Of a stretch of DNA of 64,000 nt, positions 44,890 through 53,736 are shown in pieces. The stretch is from positions 124,001 to 188,000 of the forward strand of contig UCMS01000011.1 of NCBI GenBank assembly GCA_900473805.1. The letters are read 5' to 3'. Source of the DNA: Hyphomicrobiales bacterium (lineage in GTDB: Bacteria; Pseudomonadota; Alphaproteobacteria; Rhizobiales; Rhizobiaceae). Each line of letters begins with the position of its first letter. The stretch's first letter is position 1. Below the pieces are notes generated by a model. It searched no databases. It worked only from the letters and a program-made list of their open reading frames with translations, and was not told the origin of the DNA. The position numbers and the translations under genes are program-made.

Positions 44890-46452
44890 TCAGAGGCCCG
44901 GTGCTTTCCACATCGCGGTCGTGATGCCCTCGTCAACGAGCTGGCGCTGCAAGGCGTATGCGCCGGCCCATCGCTCGCCAGCGTCGTCATAGACAGCCTT
45001 GTGCACGGGATTTGGTTCGAAGTGTTTGTCCCAGCGAACCCAGCTTTCCGCAGCCTCGACAAAGTCGCGTCTGAGTCCGATGCCGATTGCAGCAGAAGCA
45101 GCACATCCAAGGGCGGTTGCCTCCTTCACGATCGGGGTCACGACAGGCAGCCCTGTCGCGTCAGACAGAATCTGTGACCAATGGGGAGATTTCGACGCAC
45201 CGGCAGCAAAAACAATCCTTTCGGGCGTCTTCCCCGTCAGCCTGAAAATGGCAGCGAGATTGCGCGCAGCAACAATGGCTGCGTTCTCCTGCAAGGCTCG
45301 GAAGATGGCAGCCTTGCCGGACTTTTCCGGATCGATCGACAGGTTCAGCAAGGAAGGCGCAGCGTGGTACCAATTGCCGTAATGCATGACGTCGGAGAAA
45401 ATGGGAATGATCCCGTATGCGCCAGGCGGAATGGCCGCTGCCTTTTGCTCCAGCAGCGTGTAGGCGTCTCCGTCTGGTCCGGCAGCGGCCATTTCTTCCG
45501 CACCAAAGCTGTCACGGAACCACCGCATGACGGCCCCCACGAAGAAGCTGATCGCCTCGGCCTGGTTAAGCCCGGTCACCACATGCGGATTGATCCGCAG
45601 GTCCATCGAAGGGTCGGAAACATCAAGACCGACGTTAACGACCTGCTGCCAGAAGGTACCGCCAAGCACGGCGCAGTCCCCTTCCCGCACAACGCCGATT
45701 GCCGCCGCACCGCTCTGGCAGTCGCCACCGCCAATGATGACGGGTGTTGCCGCCTCAAGCCCCGTTTCAAGCGCGGCCTTCTCGGTCACCCGGCCGATGA
45801 TGGTTCCTGGCTCAACGCTCTCTGGAAAGATGTCGTCGCGCAAGCCGGCCTTGGCCATCGCATCTGGCAGCCAGTCGCGCGCCTTTAGACTGTATAGGCC
45901 GGTCGTTCCCGCATTGGAGGGTTCGCTGGCGATAACACCGGAGAGACGGGCCAAAACCCAATCGGACAACATGCTGATGCGGTGAATGCGGCCATACACA
46001 TCCGGCAGGTTTCGCTTAAGCCACAAAAGCCGGGGCAGAGCCCCAAGCGCAAAGGTCTGTCCGCTTTTCTCATAGAGCTCTCGCTCCAGTTCAGGGAACT
46101 CTCGTTTCAGCTCCCTCACTTCATTGCCGGCGCGGCTATCGACATTGGCGCAGGCCCAGATCTCCTGCCCGCTGCGATCATAGGCGACGATCGCCTCGCG
46201 CATGCTGGTCGCACTAACGGCCCTGATATCACCAGCCTTGATGCCGGCTTCGGCAATCGCCCCGCGAATGGCATGTGAAAGAAGAGACCAGTTCCCCTCC
46301 ACGTCGAAATCCATAGAGCCGGGAAACCGCGGATCTGCCTTGTGCCACCATTCATGCTGCACACTCGCCACCTGGTTTCCGTGCTCGTCGAAAATGACGG
46401 CGCGCGCGCTGCCTGTTCCGGCATCGACAGCAAGTAGATAGGAAGTGGTCAT
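44890..46452 (-). CDS. lsrK: autoinducer-2 kinase LsrK
   Basis: FGGY-family kinase, 520 residues, that phosphorylates AI-2 in the cytoplasm. It matches LsrK along its length as I recall the enterobacterial protein: LAVDAGTGSARAVIFDEHGN, SMREAIVAY, WACANVDSRAGNEV, DPSNAGTTGL-like EPSNAGTTGL, AVLGGTFWQQVVN, PIFSDVMHYGNWYHAAPS and the terminal WKAPGL. It starts 3 bp after the lsrR stop. Together with lsrACDB it commits this bacterium to AI-2 uptake and modification. Confidence 0.95.
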   Translation of the reverse strand: MTTSYLLAVDAGTGSARAVIFDEHGNQVASVQHEWWHKADPRFPGSMDFDVEGNWSLLSHAIRGAIAEAGIKAGDIRAVSATSMREAIVAYDRSGQEIWACANVDSRAGNEVRELKREFPELERELYEKSGQTFALGALPRLLWLKRNLPDVYGRIHRISMLSDWVLARLSGVIASEPSNAGTTGLYSLKARDWLPDAMAKAGLRDDIFPESVEPGTIIGRVTEKAALETGLEAATPVIIGGGDCQSGAAAIGVVREGDCAVLGGTFWQQVVNVGLDVSDPSMDLRINPHVVTGLNQAEAISFFVGAVMRWFRDSFGAEEMAAAGPDGDAYTLLEQKAAAIPPGAYGIIPIFSDVMHYGNWYHAAPSLLNLSIDPEKSGKAAIFRALQENAAIVAARNLAAIFRLTGKTPERIVFAAGASKSPHWSQILSDATGLPVVTPIVKEATALGCAASAAIGIGLRRDFVEAAESWVRWDKHFEPNPVHKAVYDDAGERWAGAYALQRQLVDEGITTAMWKAPGL

Positions 46453-46455
46453 GAT

Positions 46456-47403
46456 TCAGTCCTTCATTTCAAGGAGGCCGGCAGCCGTCGTCTCGTCGGT
46501 AATCAGGATCCCGACGAACTTGCCACGCAAGGCGGCATGGATGGCTTGCACCTTGTGCGTACCGCCGGCTGCCGCCACAACCTTCTCGGCGCGCGACAAG
46601 GCTGCCAGCTTGACCCCAATAACCCTGTCATGGAGAGGCAGGTCGAGCGGCTCGCCACGTTCATTGTAGAACTGGCACAGGATATCGCCGACAGCACCCT
46701 TCCGGCGCAGAGGCTCCACCTCATCGGGGCTCACATAACCGGAGCGCACGACTGTCGAGGCTCCGGAAAGTTCACCAATACCCACCAGCTGGTAGCTCGC
46801 GTTGAGCGCCATATCCAGGAGATTAGCAACGGCAGGCTCCGAGGAGAGATTACGTGCAACATCGGGGTCGCGGACGACGAGCGGGGCAGGCACTAGGTGA
46901 ACGCTACTTCCCCAGTTGGCCGTGCGCATCCCGTCCACATAGGTACCGACACCGCCGGTCAGGCTGACCAGACCGATATTACGCTCGTTTGCCAAGTGTC
47001 CGAGGCGTTGGATAGTGTTCGAAACCGTTGCGCCCCAGCCAACCGCAAGCAGATCATCCGTCTGGAGCCTCTGCATGAGGAATTGTGCTGCGGCCTGACC
47101 AAGGCGATCACTCGGATCCTGATCGGGAAGCTGCGGAACGACATAGGCTTCCAGCAGTCCATAACGTTCCTTGATCTGCCGCTCAAGCGTGAGGCAACCC
47201 TGATAGCGCGAGTTGATACGTACCTGAATTATCCCCGATCGCCGCCCGCTTTCTAGGAGCCGGGACACCTTGATCCTCGACATGTTGAGCTTGTCGCCGA
47301 TCTCGTTCTGCGTCAGACCGTCGTTATAATAGTACCACGCGATCCGCGTGAGGATTTCCTCATCCGCGTCCGCATAACTCCATTCACTATTTTCCGATGC
47401 CAT
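46456..47403 (-). CDS. lsrR: LsrR-type SorC-family transcriptional repressor
   Basis: 315 residues with an N-terminal helix-turn-helix (GLTQNEIGDKLNMSRIKVSR) and a C-terminal sugar-phosphate-binding SorC domain (VGWGATVSNTIQRLGHLA, LVSLTGGVGTYVDG). LsrR represses lsr transcription until phospho-AI-2 binds. It is the first gene of the minus-strand operon, divergent from lsrACDB across a 240-bp region that holds repeated AAACATTTGAT elements. Confidence 0.92.
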   Translation of the reverse strand: MASENSEWSYADADEEILTRIAWYYYNDGLTQNEIGDKLNMSRIKVSRLLESGRRSGIIQVRINSRYQGCLTLERQIKERYGLLEAYVVPQLPDQDPSDRLGQAAAQFLMQRLQTDDLLAVGWGATVSNTIQRLGHLANERNIGLVSLTGGVGTYVDGMRTANWGSSVHLVPAPLVVRDPDVARNLSSEPAVANLLDMALNASYQLVGIGELSGASTVVRSGYVSPDEVEPLRRKGAVGDILCQFYNERGEPLDLPLHDRVIGVKLAALSRAEKVVAAAGGTHKVQAIHAALRGKFVGILITDETTAAGLLEMKD

Positions 47404-47441
47404 GCGTCAGAGCTCCGTTGGCCTTTTCTGATCATTTGCAT

Positions 47442-47511
47442 ATCAAACAAACATTTGATCCGTCAACGTCGTCGCTAATGGAAAAAATTCCATCGCACCT
47501 AAACATTTGAT
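47442..47511. promoter_or_regulatory. candidate LsrR operators in the divergent lsr promoter region
   Basis: The 11-bp element AAACATTTGAT occurs twice in direct orientation (47449-47459 and 47501-47511), 52 bp apart. The first copy overlaps a perfect inverted repeat ATCAAA-N6-TTTGAT at 47442-47459. Both lie in the AT-rich gap between lsrR and lsrA. Repressor binding is inferred from position. Confidence 0.65.
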
Positions 47512-47643
47512 TTCTGTCGAAAATTCATTCTTTGCAGCGCAATATGGCGGAGGCAGCGGCTATGCGGGCCTCATGAGCATGTTGACGACATCCAATCATT
47601 ATGATCACATGAACGACAAGTGATACATATGAACAGGTGCAGC

Positions 47644-49146
47644 ATGACAGGTAGCGAGACGACCGGGAGGGTCGCGAAGCTAACCGAAATCTGGAAGTCC
47701 TACGGCGCAATCCCCGTGCTGAAAGGCGTTTCGCTTGATTTGCAAGCCGGAGAGGTTCACGCCCTCCTCGGCGGCAATGGCGCAGGCAAATCAACACTTA
47801 TGAAGATCATGTCTGGGGTGATCGCGGCCAATTCAGGCTCAGTCGAGATCGACGGACAAGCATTGACGCATGCATCGCCCGCCCAGGCCCAGGCACTCGG
47901 CCTTTATCTCGTGCCGCAGGAAGCGCACATTCTGCCCAACCAGACTATTCTGGAGAACATCTGCCTTGGCCTGCGGCCCTCGCCCCAGACCCTTCGTCCC
48001 CGTGTCGAGCAACTCATCGCCGAGCTCTCGGTAACGCTTGACCTCGACGGACAGGCTGCAGCCTTGGAGATTGCAGAACGACAGATTGTCGAGATCTTGC
48101 GTGGCCTTGTCCGCGACGCACGTGTCCTAATCCTTGATGAACCCACATCGGCACTGACCCCATTTGAAACCAGCGCATTGTTTGACCGCGTCCGCAAATT
48201 GCAGGCGCAGGGGGTCGGCATTTTTTTCATCTCCCACAAACTACGTGAGATCCGCGAGATCTGCGGGACGATCAGCGTCTTGCGGGATGGCCTCATCGTG
48301 CTTTCAGGGTCTCTCGACAGCTATTCCGATGCAGCCATCGTCGAAGCGATGAGCCGGGTCCAGATCGGCAAGACGCCTTCGCGGATTCGACAGCAACGCG
48401 TCGCAGACAAGACTGATACGCCTCGTCTATCCGTATCCGGATTGAGTGGCGAAGGATTTCAGGGCATCAGTCTTCAGGTCCGCAGTGGCGAGATCCTGGG
48501 ACTTGCCGGCGTCGTTGGCGCGGGACGAACTGAGTTTGCCGAAACCCTTTTCGGGCTCAGACATCAGTCGGCAGGAACAGTCACACTTGATGGACAGGAG
48601 CTCAGGAAGCGATCTCCACGCATCTGCGTCGACCGCGGGCTTGTCTATTTGCCGGAGGACCGCCAGCAGCATGGGCTTTTCCTCGAGGCCCCTCTCTTTT
48701 GGAACGTCTCCTCTTATCTCGTGCACCGCCTGCCGTTCTTTCTGCGACCGGGCTCGGAGAGAAAGAGCTTTGAGGGATTTCGTCAGTCCATGGGCATAAA
48801 ATGCAGCGGCCCCGGCCAGGAGGCGCGCGGCCTGTCTGGCGGCAATCAACAGAAGGTCCTCATGGCGAAATGCCTTGCAGCACGACCGAAGGTGCTAATC
48901 CTCGACGAACCGACACGTGGCGTCGACGTTGCGGCGCGCAACGACATCTACAATCTCATCAAAAAGCTCGCCCTCGAAGGCGTGGCGATCATCCTCATTT
49001 CCTCCGACTTCGACGAAATCGAGCAACTGGCCGACCGGGTCGAAGTCATGGCCTTCGGACGGCAAGGTGGCGAACTGAAGGACGACATCTCGGTCGATGC
49101 GATTGCGCGGCTTGCCTTCGGCGCTTCGGAGGCCCGTCATGCTTGA
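47644..49146 (+). CDS. lsrA: AI-2 ABC importer ATPase LsrA
   Basis: Double-domain ATPase (RbsA type), about 500 residues. Domain 1: LLGGNGAGKSTLMKIMSGV, ERQIVEILRGLVRDARVLIL, DEPTSALTPFE. Domain 2: GVVGAGRTEFAETLFG (degenerate Walker A as in this family), LSGGNQQKVLMAKCLAARPK and DEPTRGVDV. The start is uncertain: GTG 47620, ATG 47629 and ATG 47644 are in frame. I favour 47644 because it follows CAGG and gives the normal length. It overlaps lsrC by 8 bp. Confidence 0.93.
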   Translation: MTGSETTGRVAKLTEIWKSYGAIPVLKGVSLDLQAGEVHALLGGNGAGKSTLMKIMSGVIAANSGSVEIDGQALTHASPAQAQALGLYLVPQEAHILPNQTILENICLGLRPSPQTLRPRVEQLIAELSVTLDLDGQAAALEIAERQIVEILRGLVRDARVLILDEPTSALTPFETSALFDRVRKLQAQGVGIFFISHKLREIREICGTISVLRDGLIVLSGSLDSYSDAAIVEAMSRVQIGKTPSRIRQQRVADKTDTPRLSVSGLSGEGFQGISLQVRSGEILGLAGVVGAGRTEFAETLFGLRHQSAGTVTLDGQELRKRSPRICVDRGLVYLPEDRQQHGLFLEAPLFWNVSSYLVHRLPFFLRPGSERKSFEGFRQSMGIKCSGPGQEARGLSGGNQQKVLMAKCLAARPKVLILDEPTRGVDVAARNDIYNLIKKLALEGVAIILISSDFDEIEQLADRVEVMAFGRQGGELKDDISVDAIARLAFGASEARHA

Positions 49147-50164
49147 CCTTTTTGCCAAAAACCGCGTCGCAACCCTCCTTATCGTTCTTGCCCTCGCCTA
49201 CGCCGCCATCGGCGCTGCGGCACCGGGCTATCTATCAGGCGCGACGCTTTCTTCTGTCCTTTCGAGCAGCCTTGCCCTGATGCTGATCTCGCTCGGCACC
49301 ATGATCGTCATCCTGACGCGCAACATCGACGTCTCGAGTGGCTCAGTCCTCGGCCTGAGCGCAGCCGTTCTCGGTCTCTCGTTGAATGCCGGCATGAGCC
49401 TGCCGCTGGCAATCGCTGCATGCCTTCTGACAGGCGCCCTCGCCGGCGCATTCAACGGCCTGATGGTCGCCTATCTCGGCATCCCTTCCATCGTTGCGAC
49501 ACTTGGAACGCTTGGCCTCTATCGTGGCATCATGCTGGTCATGACGGGCGGTCGGTGGATCGAAGACCTTCCGCAAGGCCTGAAGGCACTGGCCGCCAAT
49601 CTCGGCTTTGGCTTTTCCTCTCTTACGGTCGTCGTCCTCGCGCTCGTTGTTCTGACCTGGATTGGCCTTCGCAAGACACGGTTCGGTCGTTTCTTCTATG
49701 CTGTCGGCGACAACAAGGCGGCCGCTCACCACCTGGGTGTTCCGGTACGCCGAGTTCAGTTCACCGCCTTCGTGGCAACAGGCATCTGCTCGGCTCTTGC
49801 AGGCCTCGTCTTTGCAGCCCAGATCGGGTTCATCCCGAACCAGGCTGGCAACGGGATCGAGTTGAAGGCTATTGCCGTCAACGTACTCGGCGGCGTCAGC
49901 CTGCTTGGTGGCACGGGCTCGGTCGCTGGCGTCTTTGCCGCGGTGATCTTCATCACCTCGATCGACAGTGCGCTCGTCTTCCTGAAAATTCCCGCCTACT
50001 GGAACGACTTCATCGCCGGCGCTCTGCTCTTGAGCGTGTTGCTGCTCGATGGACGGATCCGGCAGCTCATTGATCGGCGCATCCGTGCCCGCCGCTATGC
50101 GGTCCATGAACGTTCGCCATCTCCCGAACAGACAACTGCACGCACCGCGGAGGCTGCCCGATGA
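49139..50164 (+). CDS. lsrC: AI-2 ABC importer permease LsrC
   Basis: RbsC-type permease, 341 residues with about ten hydrophobic segments. Motifs: ILTRNIDVSSGSVLGLSAAV, GLMVAYLGIPSIVATLGTLG and IAVNVLGGVSLLGGTGS. It starts at 49139 inside the end of lsrA and overlaps lsrD by 4 bp. It forms the membrane channel for AI-2 with LsrD. Confidence 0.93.
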   Translation: MLDLFAKNRVATLLIVLALAYAAIGAAAPGYLSGATLSSVLSSSLALMLISLGTMIVILTRNIDVSSGSVLGLSAAVLGLSLNAGMSLPLAIAACLLTGALAGAFNGLMVAYLGIPSIVATLGTLGLYRGIMLVMTGGRWIEDLPQGLKALAANLGFGFSSLTVVVLALVVLTWIGLRKTRFGRFFYAVGDNKAAAHHLGVPVRRVQFTAFVATGICSALAGLVFAAQIGFIPNQAGNGIELKAIAVNVLGGVSLLGGTGSVAGVFAAVIFITSIDSALVFLKIPAYWNDFIAGALLLSVLLLDGRIRQLIDRRIRARRYAVHERSPSPEQTTARTAEAAR

Positions 50165-51180
50165 AGAATGTCTTCTTCCGCTGGGAGACCGCTCTCCTTG
50201 CCATGCTTGTTGTCGAACTCGTGGTCTTCGGGGTGATCAATCCCAGGTTCCTGAATGTCGCCAACCTGATCTACGGCACGTCCGACTTCATCCAGATCGG
50301 GATGGTCGCCCTGCCGCTTACACTGGTCATCATAGCCGGAGGTATCGACGTGTCCTTCGCTTCGGTGATCGGCCTGGCAGCCATCATCTTCGGCGTTGCC
50401 ACATTTTACGGCGTCCCTCTGCCGCTGGCGATCGCTTTGGCACTTGCGACGGCCGGCCTATGTGGCCTGTTCAATGCGACGCTCATTCACCTATCGAAGA
50501 TCCAGCCCCTCGTTGTCACACTTGGAAGCCTTTATCTGTTCCAGGGCACGGCCACAGTTGCATCCGGCCTTGTCGGCGCTGGTGGATATGAGGGAATTGG
50601 CAACTTCCCTGAGGCCTTCAACGCCTTTGGATACGCCGAGTTTCTCGGGCTGCCCGCGTCGCTCGCACTCTTCCTCGCGCTCGCCTTTGTTCTTCTTGTC
50701 TTGCTGCATTTCACCCGTTTCGGCCGCACTGTCTTCCTCGCGGGTCAATCAGAGGACGCCGCACGCTTCGCCGGTATTCCCGTCAGGCACGTTCAGACAA
50801 TCACCTATGTGATCACAGGCCTTTCGGCGGCAATCGCTGGTCTCGTGATGTCAGCCTATTTCGGCTCGGCCCGCGTCGATCTGGGTTCCGCGACGCTGCT
50901 GCCGGCAGTCACAGCCGCCGTACTCGGTGGCGCATCGATCTATGGCGGCCAAGGCTCCATCCTGGGCACGCTCCTTGCAACATTCGTCATCGGTTATCTG
51001 CAGCAAGGTCTGCAGGCCGCCGGGGTTCCCAGCCAGATTTCCAGCGCACTTTCGGGAGGGTTGCTGGTTGTCGCGGTCGCATTGCGTCATGGGAGCGCAA
51101 TGCTGGCCGATTTCATCGCCGTTGCCCGGCAACAGAAAAAGCCTAGGGCAACGGTCACTTCAGGAGGAGAAAGTAAATGA
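50161..51180 (+). CDS. lsrD: AI-2 ABC importer permease LsrD
   Basis: Second RbsC-type permease, 339 residues. It has [40 protein letters not shown] and [20 protein letters not shown]. Its start overlaps the lsrC stop and its stop overlaps the lsrB start (ATGA at 51177), so lsrCDB are translationally coupled. Confidence 0.93.
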   Translation: MKNVFFRWETALLAMLVVELVVFGVINPRFLNVANLIYGTSDFIQIGMVALPLTLVIIAGGIDVSFASVIGLAAIIFGVATFYGVPLPLAIALALATAGLCGLFNATLIHLSKIQPLVVTLGSLYLFQGTATVASGLVGAGGYEGIGNFPEAFNAFGYAEFLGLPASLALFLALAFVLLVLLHFTRFGRTVFLAGQSEDAARFAGIPVRHVQTITYVITGLSAAIAGLVMSAYFGSARVDLGSATLLPAVTAAVLGGASIYGGQGSILGTLLATFVIGYLQQGLQAAGVPSQISSALSGGLLVVAVALRHGSAMLADFIAVARQQKKPRATVTSGGESK

Positions 51181-52208
51181 TCAAGACCATGTTGAAATCA
51201 GGCGCTCTGGCGAGCGTTCTTGCAGCAGGAACCATGCTGGGCGCAGGCTCGGCCAGTGCCGAAAACCAGATTGCCTTTATCCCGAAGCTTGTCGGCGTCG
51301 GCTTCTTCACCTCGGGTGGCGCAGGTGCCGTCAAAGCCGGCGAAGAGCTCGGCGCCAAGGTGACCTATGACGGACCGACCGAGCCGAGCGTTTCGGGCCA
51401 GGTGCAGTTCATCAACAACTACGTGAACCAGGGATACAATGCCCTGATCGTGTCGTCGGTATCGCCCGACGGCCTGTGCCCTGCCCTGAAGCGCGCCATG
51501 GAACGCGATGTCCTGGTCATGACCTGGGACAGCGACGTCAATCCGGATTGCCGCAGCTACTACATCAACCAGGGAACGCCGGAGCAGCTCGGTAGCCTGC
51601 TGGTCGAGATGGCAGCAGAAGGTGTGACGAAGGAAAAGGCCAAGGTTGCCTTCTTCTACTCGAGCCCGACGGTCACCGACCAGAATGCCTGGGCAGAAGC
51701 CGCAAAGCAGAAGATTGCCAAGGAGCACCCGGGTTGGGAGATCGTTACCACCCAATACGGCTACAATGACGCGCAAAAGTCTCTGCAGACGGCCGAGAGC
51801 ATCCTGCAGACCTATCCCGACCTTGATGCGATCATCGCGCCTGACGCCAATGCGCTTCCGGCTGCAGCGCAGGCCGCCGAGAACCTCAAGCGTGCCGAAG
51901 GTGTAACGATTGTCGGCTTCTCCACGCCGAACGTCATGCGCCCCTACATCGAGCGCGGCACGATCCAGCGCTTCGGCCTGTGGGACGTCACGCAGCAGGG
52001 AAAGATCTCCGTCTACGTCGCCGATCACGTCCTGAAGAACGGACCGATGAAGGTTGGCGACAAGCTGGAAATCCCTGGCGTCGGCACCGTCGAAGTCTCG
52101 GCAAACAGCGTCCAGGGCTACGACTACGAGGCGGAGGGCAATGGCATCATCCTGCTTCCGGAGCGGACAGTCTTTACCAAGGACAACATCGGCAACTTCG
52201 ACTTCTAA
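51177..52208 (+). CDS. lsrB: autoinducer-2 binding protein LsrB
   Basis: Periplasmic AI-2 receptor, 343 residues. After the signal peptide ([21 protein letters not shown]) it reads [77 protein letters not shown] and [20 protein letters not shown]. The AI-2 contact residues known from LsrB structures (Lys in IPKLVG, Asp in TWDSD, Asp-Gln in TDQN, Pro and Ala in PDANA) are all present, so real AI-2 binding is likely. A strong AGGAGGAG site precedes the start. A C(UUCG)G hairpin follows. Confidence 0.96.
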   Translation: MIKTMLKSGALASVLAAGTMLGAGSASAENQIAFIPKLVGVGFFTSGGAGAVKAGEELGAKVTYDGPTEPSVSGQVQFINNYVNQGYNALIVSSVSPDGLCPALKRAMERDVLVMTWDSDVNPDCRSYYINQGTPEQLGSLLVEMAAEGVTKEKAKVAFFYSSPTVTDQNAWAEAAKQKIAKEHPGWEIVTTQYGYNDAQKSLQTAESILQTYPDLDAIIAPDANALPAAAQAAENLKRAEGVTIVGFSTPNVMRPYIERGTIQRFGLWDVTQQGKISVYVADHVLKNGPMKVGDKLEIPGVGTVEVSANSVQGYDYEAEGNGIILLPERTVFTKDNIGNFDF

Positions 52209-52226
52209 CAAACTGACGGACTTACG

Positions 52227-52248
52227 GCGGGCGGCTTCGGCTGCCCGC
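52227..52248 (+). promoter_or_regulatory. UUCG-tetraloop hairpin after lsrB
   Basis: A 9-bp stem with one G-U pair (52227-52235 with 52240-52248) closes a UUCG tetraloop, one of the most stable RNA loops. It stands 18 bases after the lsrB stop and before the aldolase gene. It probably protects lsrB mRNA or partly terminates; inferred. Confidence 0.75.
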
Positions 52249-52277
52249 TAACTTCATTCACTAGACAGGATATGCCG

Positions 52278-53531
52278 ATGCAAAGCCGCTGGAACGACGA
52301 AGACGCAAACCGCTATGTGGAAGCCGCACGCGCAGCCGGACAAAGTGATGCCCTCGGCCTTCGGATCTATTCGTCCCGCATTATCGGCGGTGATCCTGAT
52401 CTGGTCCTCCACGGCGGCGGCAACACATCCGTGAAAGTTGTCGCCGAGGATGGCTCGGAACTCATGCACATTAAAGGCAGCGGATGGGATCTCGACACGA
52501 TCGAAGCGCCAGGACTCCCGGCAGTGCAACTCGCTCCCCTGCTTGGGGTGCGCGACGGGCCAAAGCTCTCCGACCCCGACATGGTCGCGCTGCTACGCCG
52601 GAACCTGATCGCAGCGGATGCACCGAACCCATCGGTCGAGGCATTGCTACATGCCTTCCTGCCCTTCACTTTTGTCGATCACACACACGCAACGGCCATT
52701 CTCGCGCTGGCCGACCAGCCGGACATGCGCGAAACAGTCAAGCGCATCTACGGCAGCCGCGTCGCCTATGTCCCTTACGTCATGCCAGGATTTGACCTGT
52801 CTATTGCAGGCGACCTCGTCTATCGGGAAAATCCAGGCTGCGAGGGGCTATGGCTTGAAAACCACGGGCTTTTCACCTTCGCGAACGACGCTCGTACGTC
52901 CTATGAGCTGATGATTGAGTTCGTGACGATGGCGGAGGAAGAACTCAGCGGCGCGGGCGTCACGCTGAACGGGCCACAGAGCAGTGATGGCCGAGAGGAT
53001 CAGGCCCTCAAACTTCGGTTGCAAAGCGCCTTGTCTCAGCCGAATTCACCATTCGAGAAAGCCGTATTCCTGGACTATCGCTCGACATCTGCCATTAGAG
53101 ACTATGTCGCCAGCGAGCGGCTCGAGGACATCGCGCGGCGAGGCACGGTGACACCGGACCACGTCATCCGGATCAAGCCCTGGCCGATGATCATCGAGGC
53201 AGCCGCAGACGACGCAGCTATCCGCAAGGCACTCGATGCTTACGCTGACCGCTATAAATCGTATTTCGAGCGAAATGCCGCACGTCAAACCGAGCCCAAG
53301 CACATGCTCGACGTCTATCCGCGGGTAATCATTGTTCGCCACAAGGGAATGTACGCCCTCGGAAGCACGCAAAAAGCGGCAAGGATCGGCGGAGACCTCT
53401 GCGAGCAAGCAACACGCGCAATCAACGCAGCCGAGGCTTACGGCAAGTTCACGCCGATCGGGGAGGCCGACCTCTTCGATATGGAGTACTGGTCACTCGA
53501 GCAGGCCAAATTGAAGATGGCGGCACACTGA
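52278..53531 (+). CDS. class II aldolase-family protein (aldolase half of aldolase/SDR type)
   Basis: About 417 residues. The class II aldolase/adducin fold shows LVLHGGGNTSVKV, zinc ligands in VDHTHATAIL and in LWLENHGLFTF. The C-terminal part (HMLDVYPRVIIVRHKGMYAL to MEYWSLEQAKLKMAAH) matches the N-terminal half of the long bifunctional aldolase/short-chain dehydrogenases. This protein stops exactly where the dehydrogenase domain would begin. It is the last gene of the lsrACDB operon, in a position where lsrF would be expected. It may process an AI-2 breakdown product; this is inference. ATG 52272 is an alternative start. Confidence 0.87.
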   Translation: MQSRWNDEDANRYVEAARAAGQSDALGLRIYSSRIIGGDPDLVLHGGGNTSVKVVAEDGSELMHIKGSGWDLDTIEAPGLPAVQLAPLLGVRDGPKLSDPDMVALLRRNLIAADAPNPSVEALLHAFLPFTFVDHTHATAILALADQPDMRETVKRIYGSRVAYVPYVMPGFDLSIAGDLVYRENPGCEGLWLENHGLFTFANDARTSYELMIEFVTMAEEELSGAGVTLNGPQSSDGREDQALKLRLQSALSQPNSPFEKAVFLDYRSTSAIRDYVASERLEDIARRGTVTPDHVIRIKPWPMIIEAAADDAAIRKALDAYADRYKSYFERNAARQTEPKHMLDVYPRVIIVRHKGMYALGSTQKAARIGGDLCEQATRAINAAEAYGKFTPIGEADLFDMEYWSLEQAKLKMAAH

Positions 53532-53681
53532 GAGGTACCTCAGTGAGGTCGTACGCGCACGATCTGCACTTGTCATCAAAGTCCTCGTACGCACGCTCCG
53601 AAACCCTGGCGGAAAACTAGAGCGATCTATGCTCAAGACTTAAAAGAATGATCGTGTCTGCGCTATGGGTCTGCGATGAGC

Positions 53682-53700
53682 CCGGCGCGGTTTGCGCCGG
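53682..53700. terminator. GC hairpin between convergent aldolase and chemoreceptor genes
   Basis: A 7-bp perfect stem CCGGCGC/GCGCCGG (53682-53688 with 53694-53700) has a GGTTT loop and lies 36 bases beyond the chemoreceptor stop. There is no clear T-run, so intrinsic termination is uncertain. A 10-bp palindrome GAGGTACCTC also follows the aldolase stop at 53532. Confidence 0.5.
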
Positions 53701-53736
53701 TGCCATCGCCCCACAATCCTTTTGAAAGCTTGCCTG

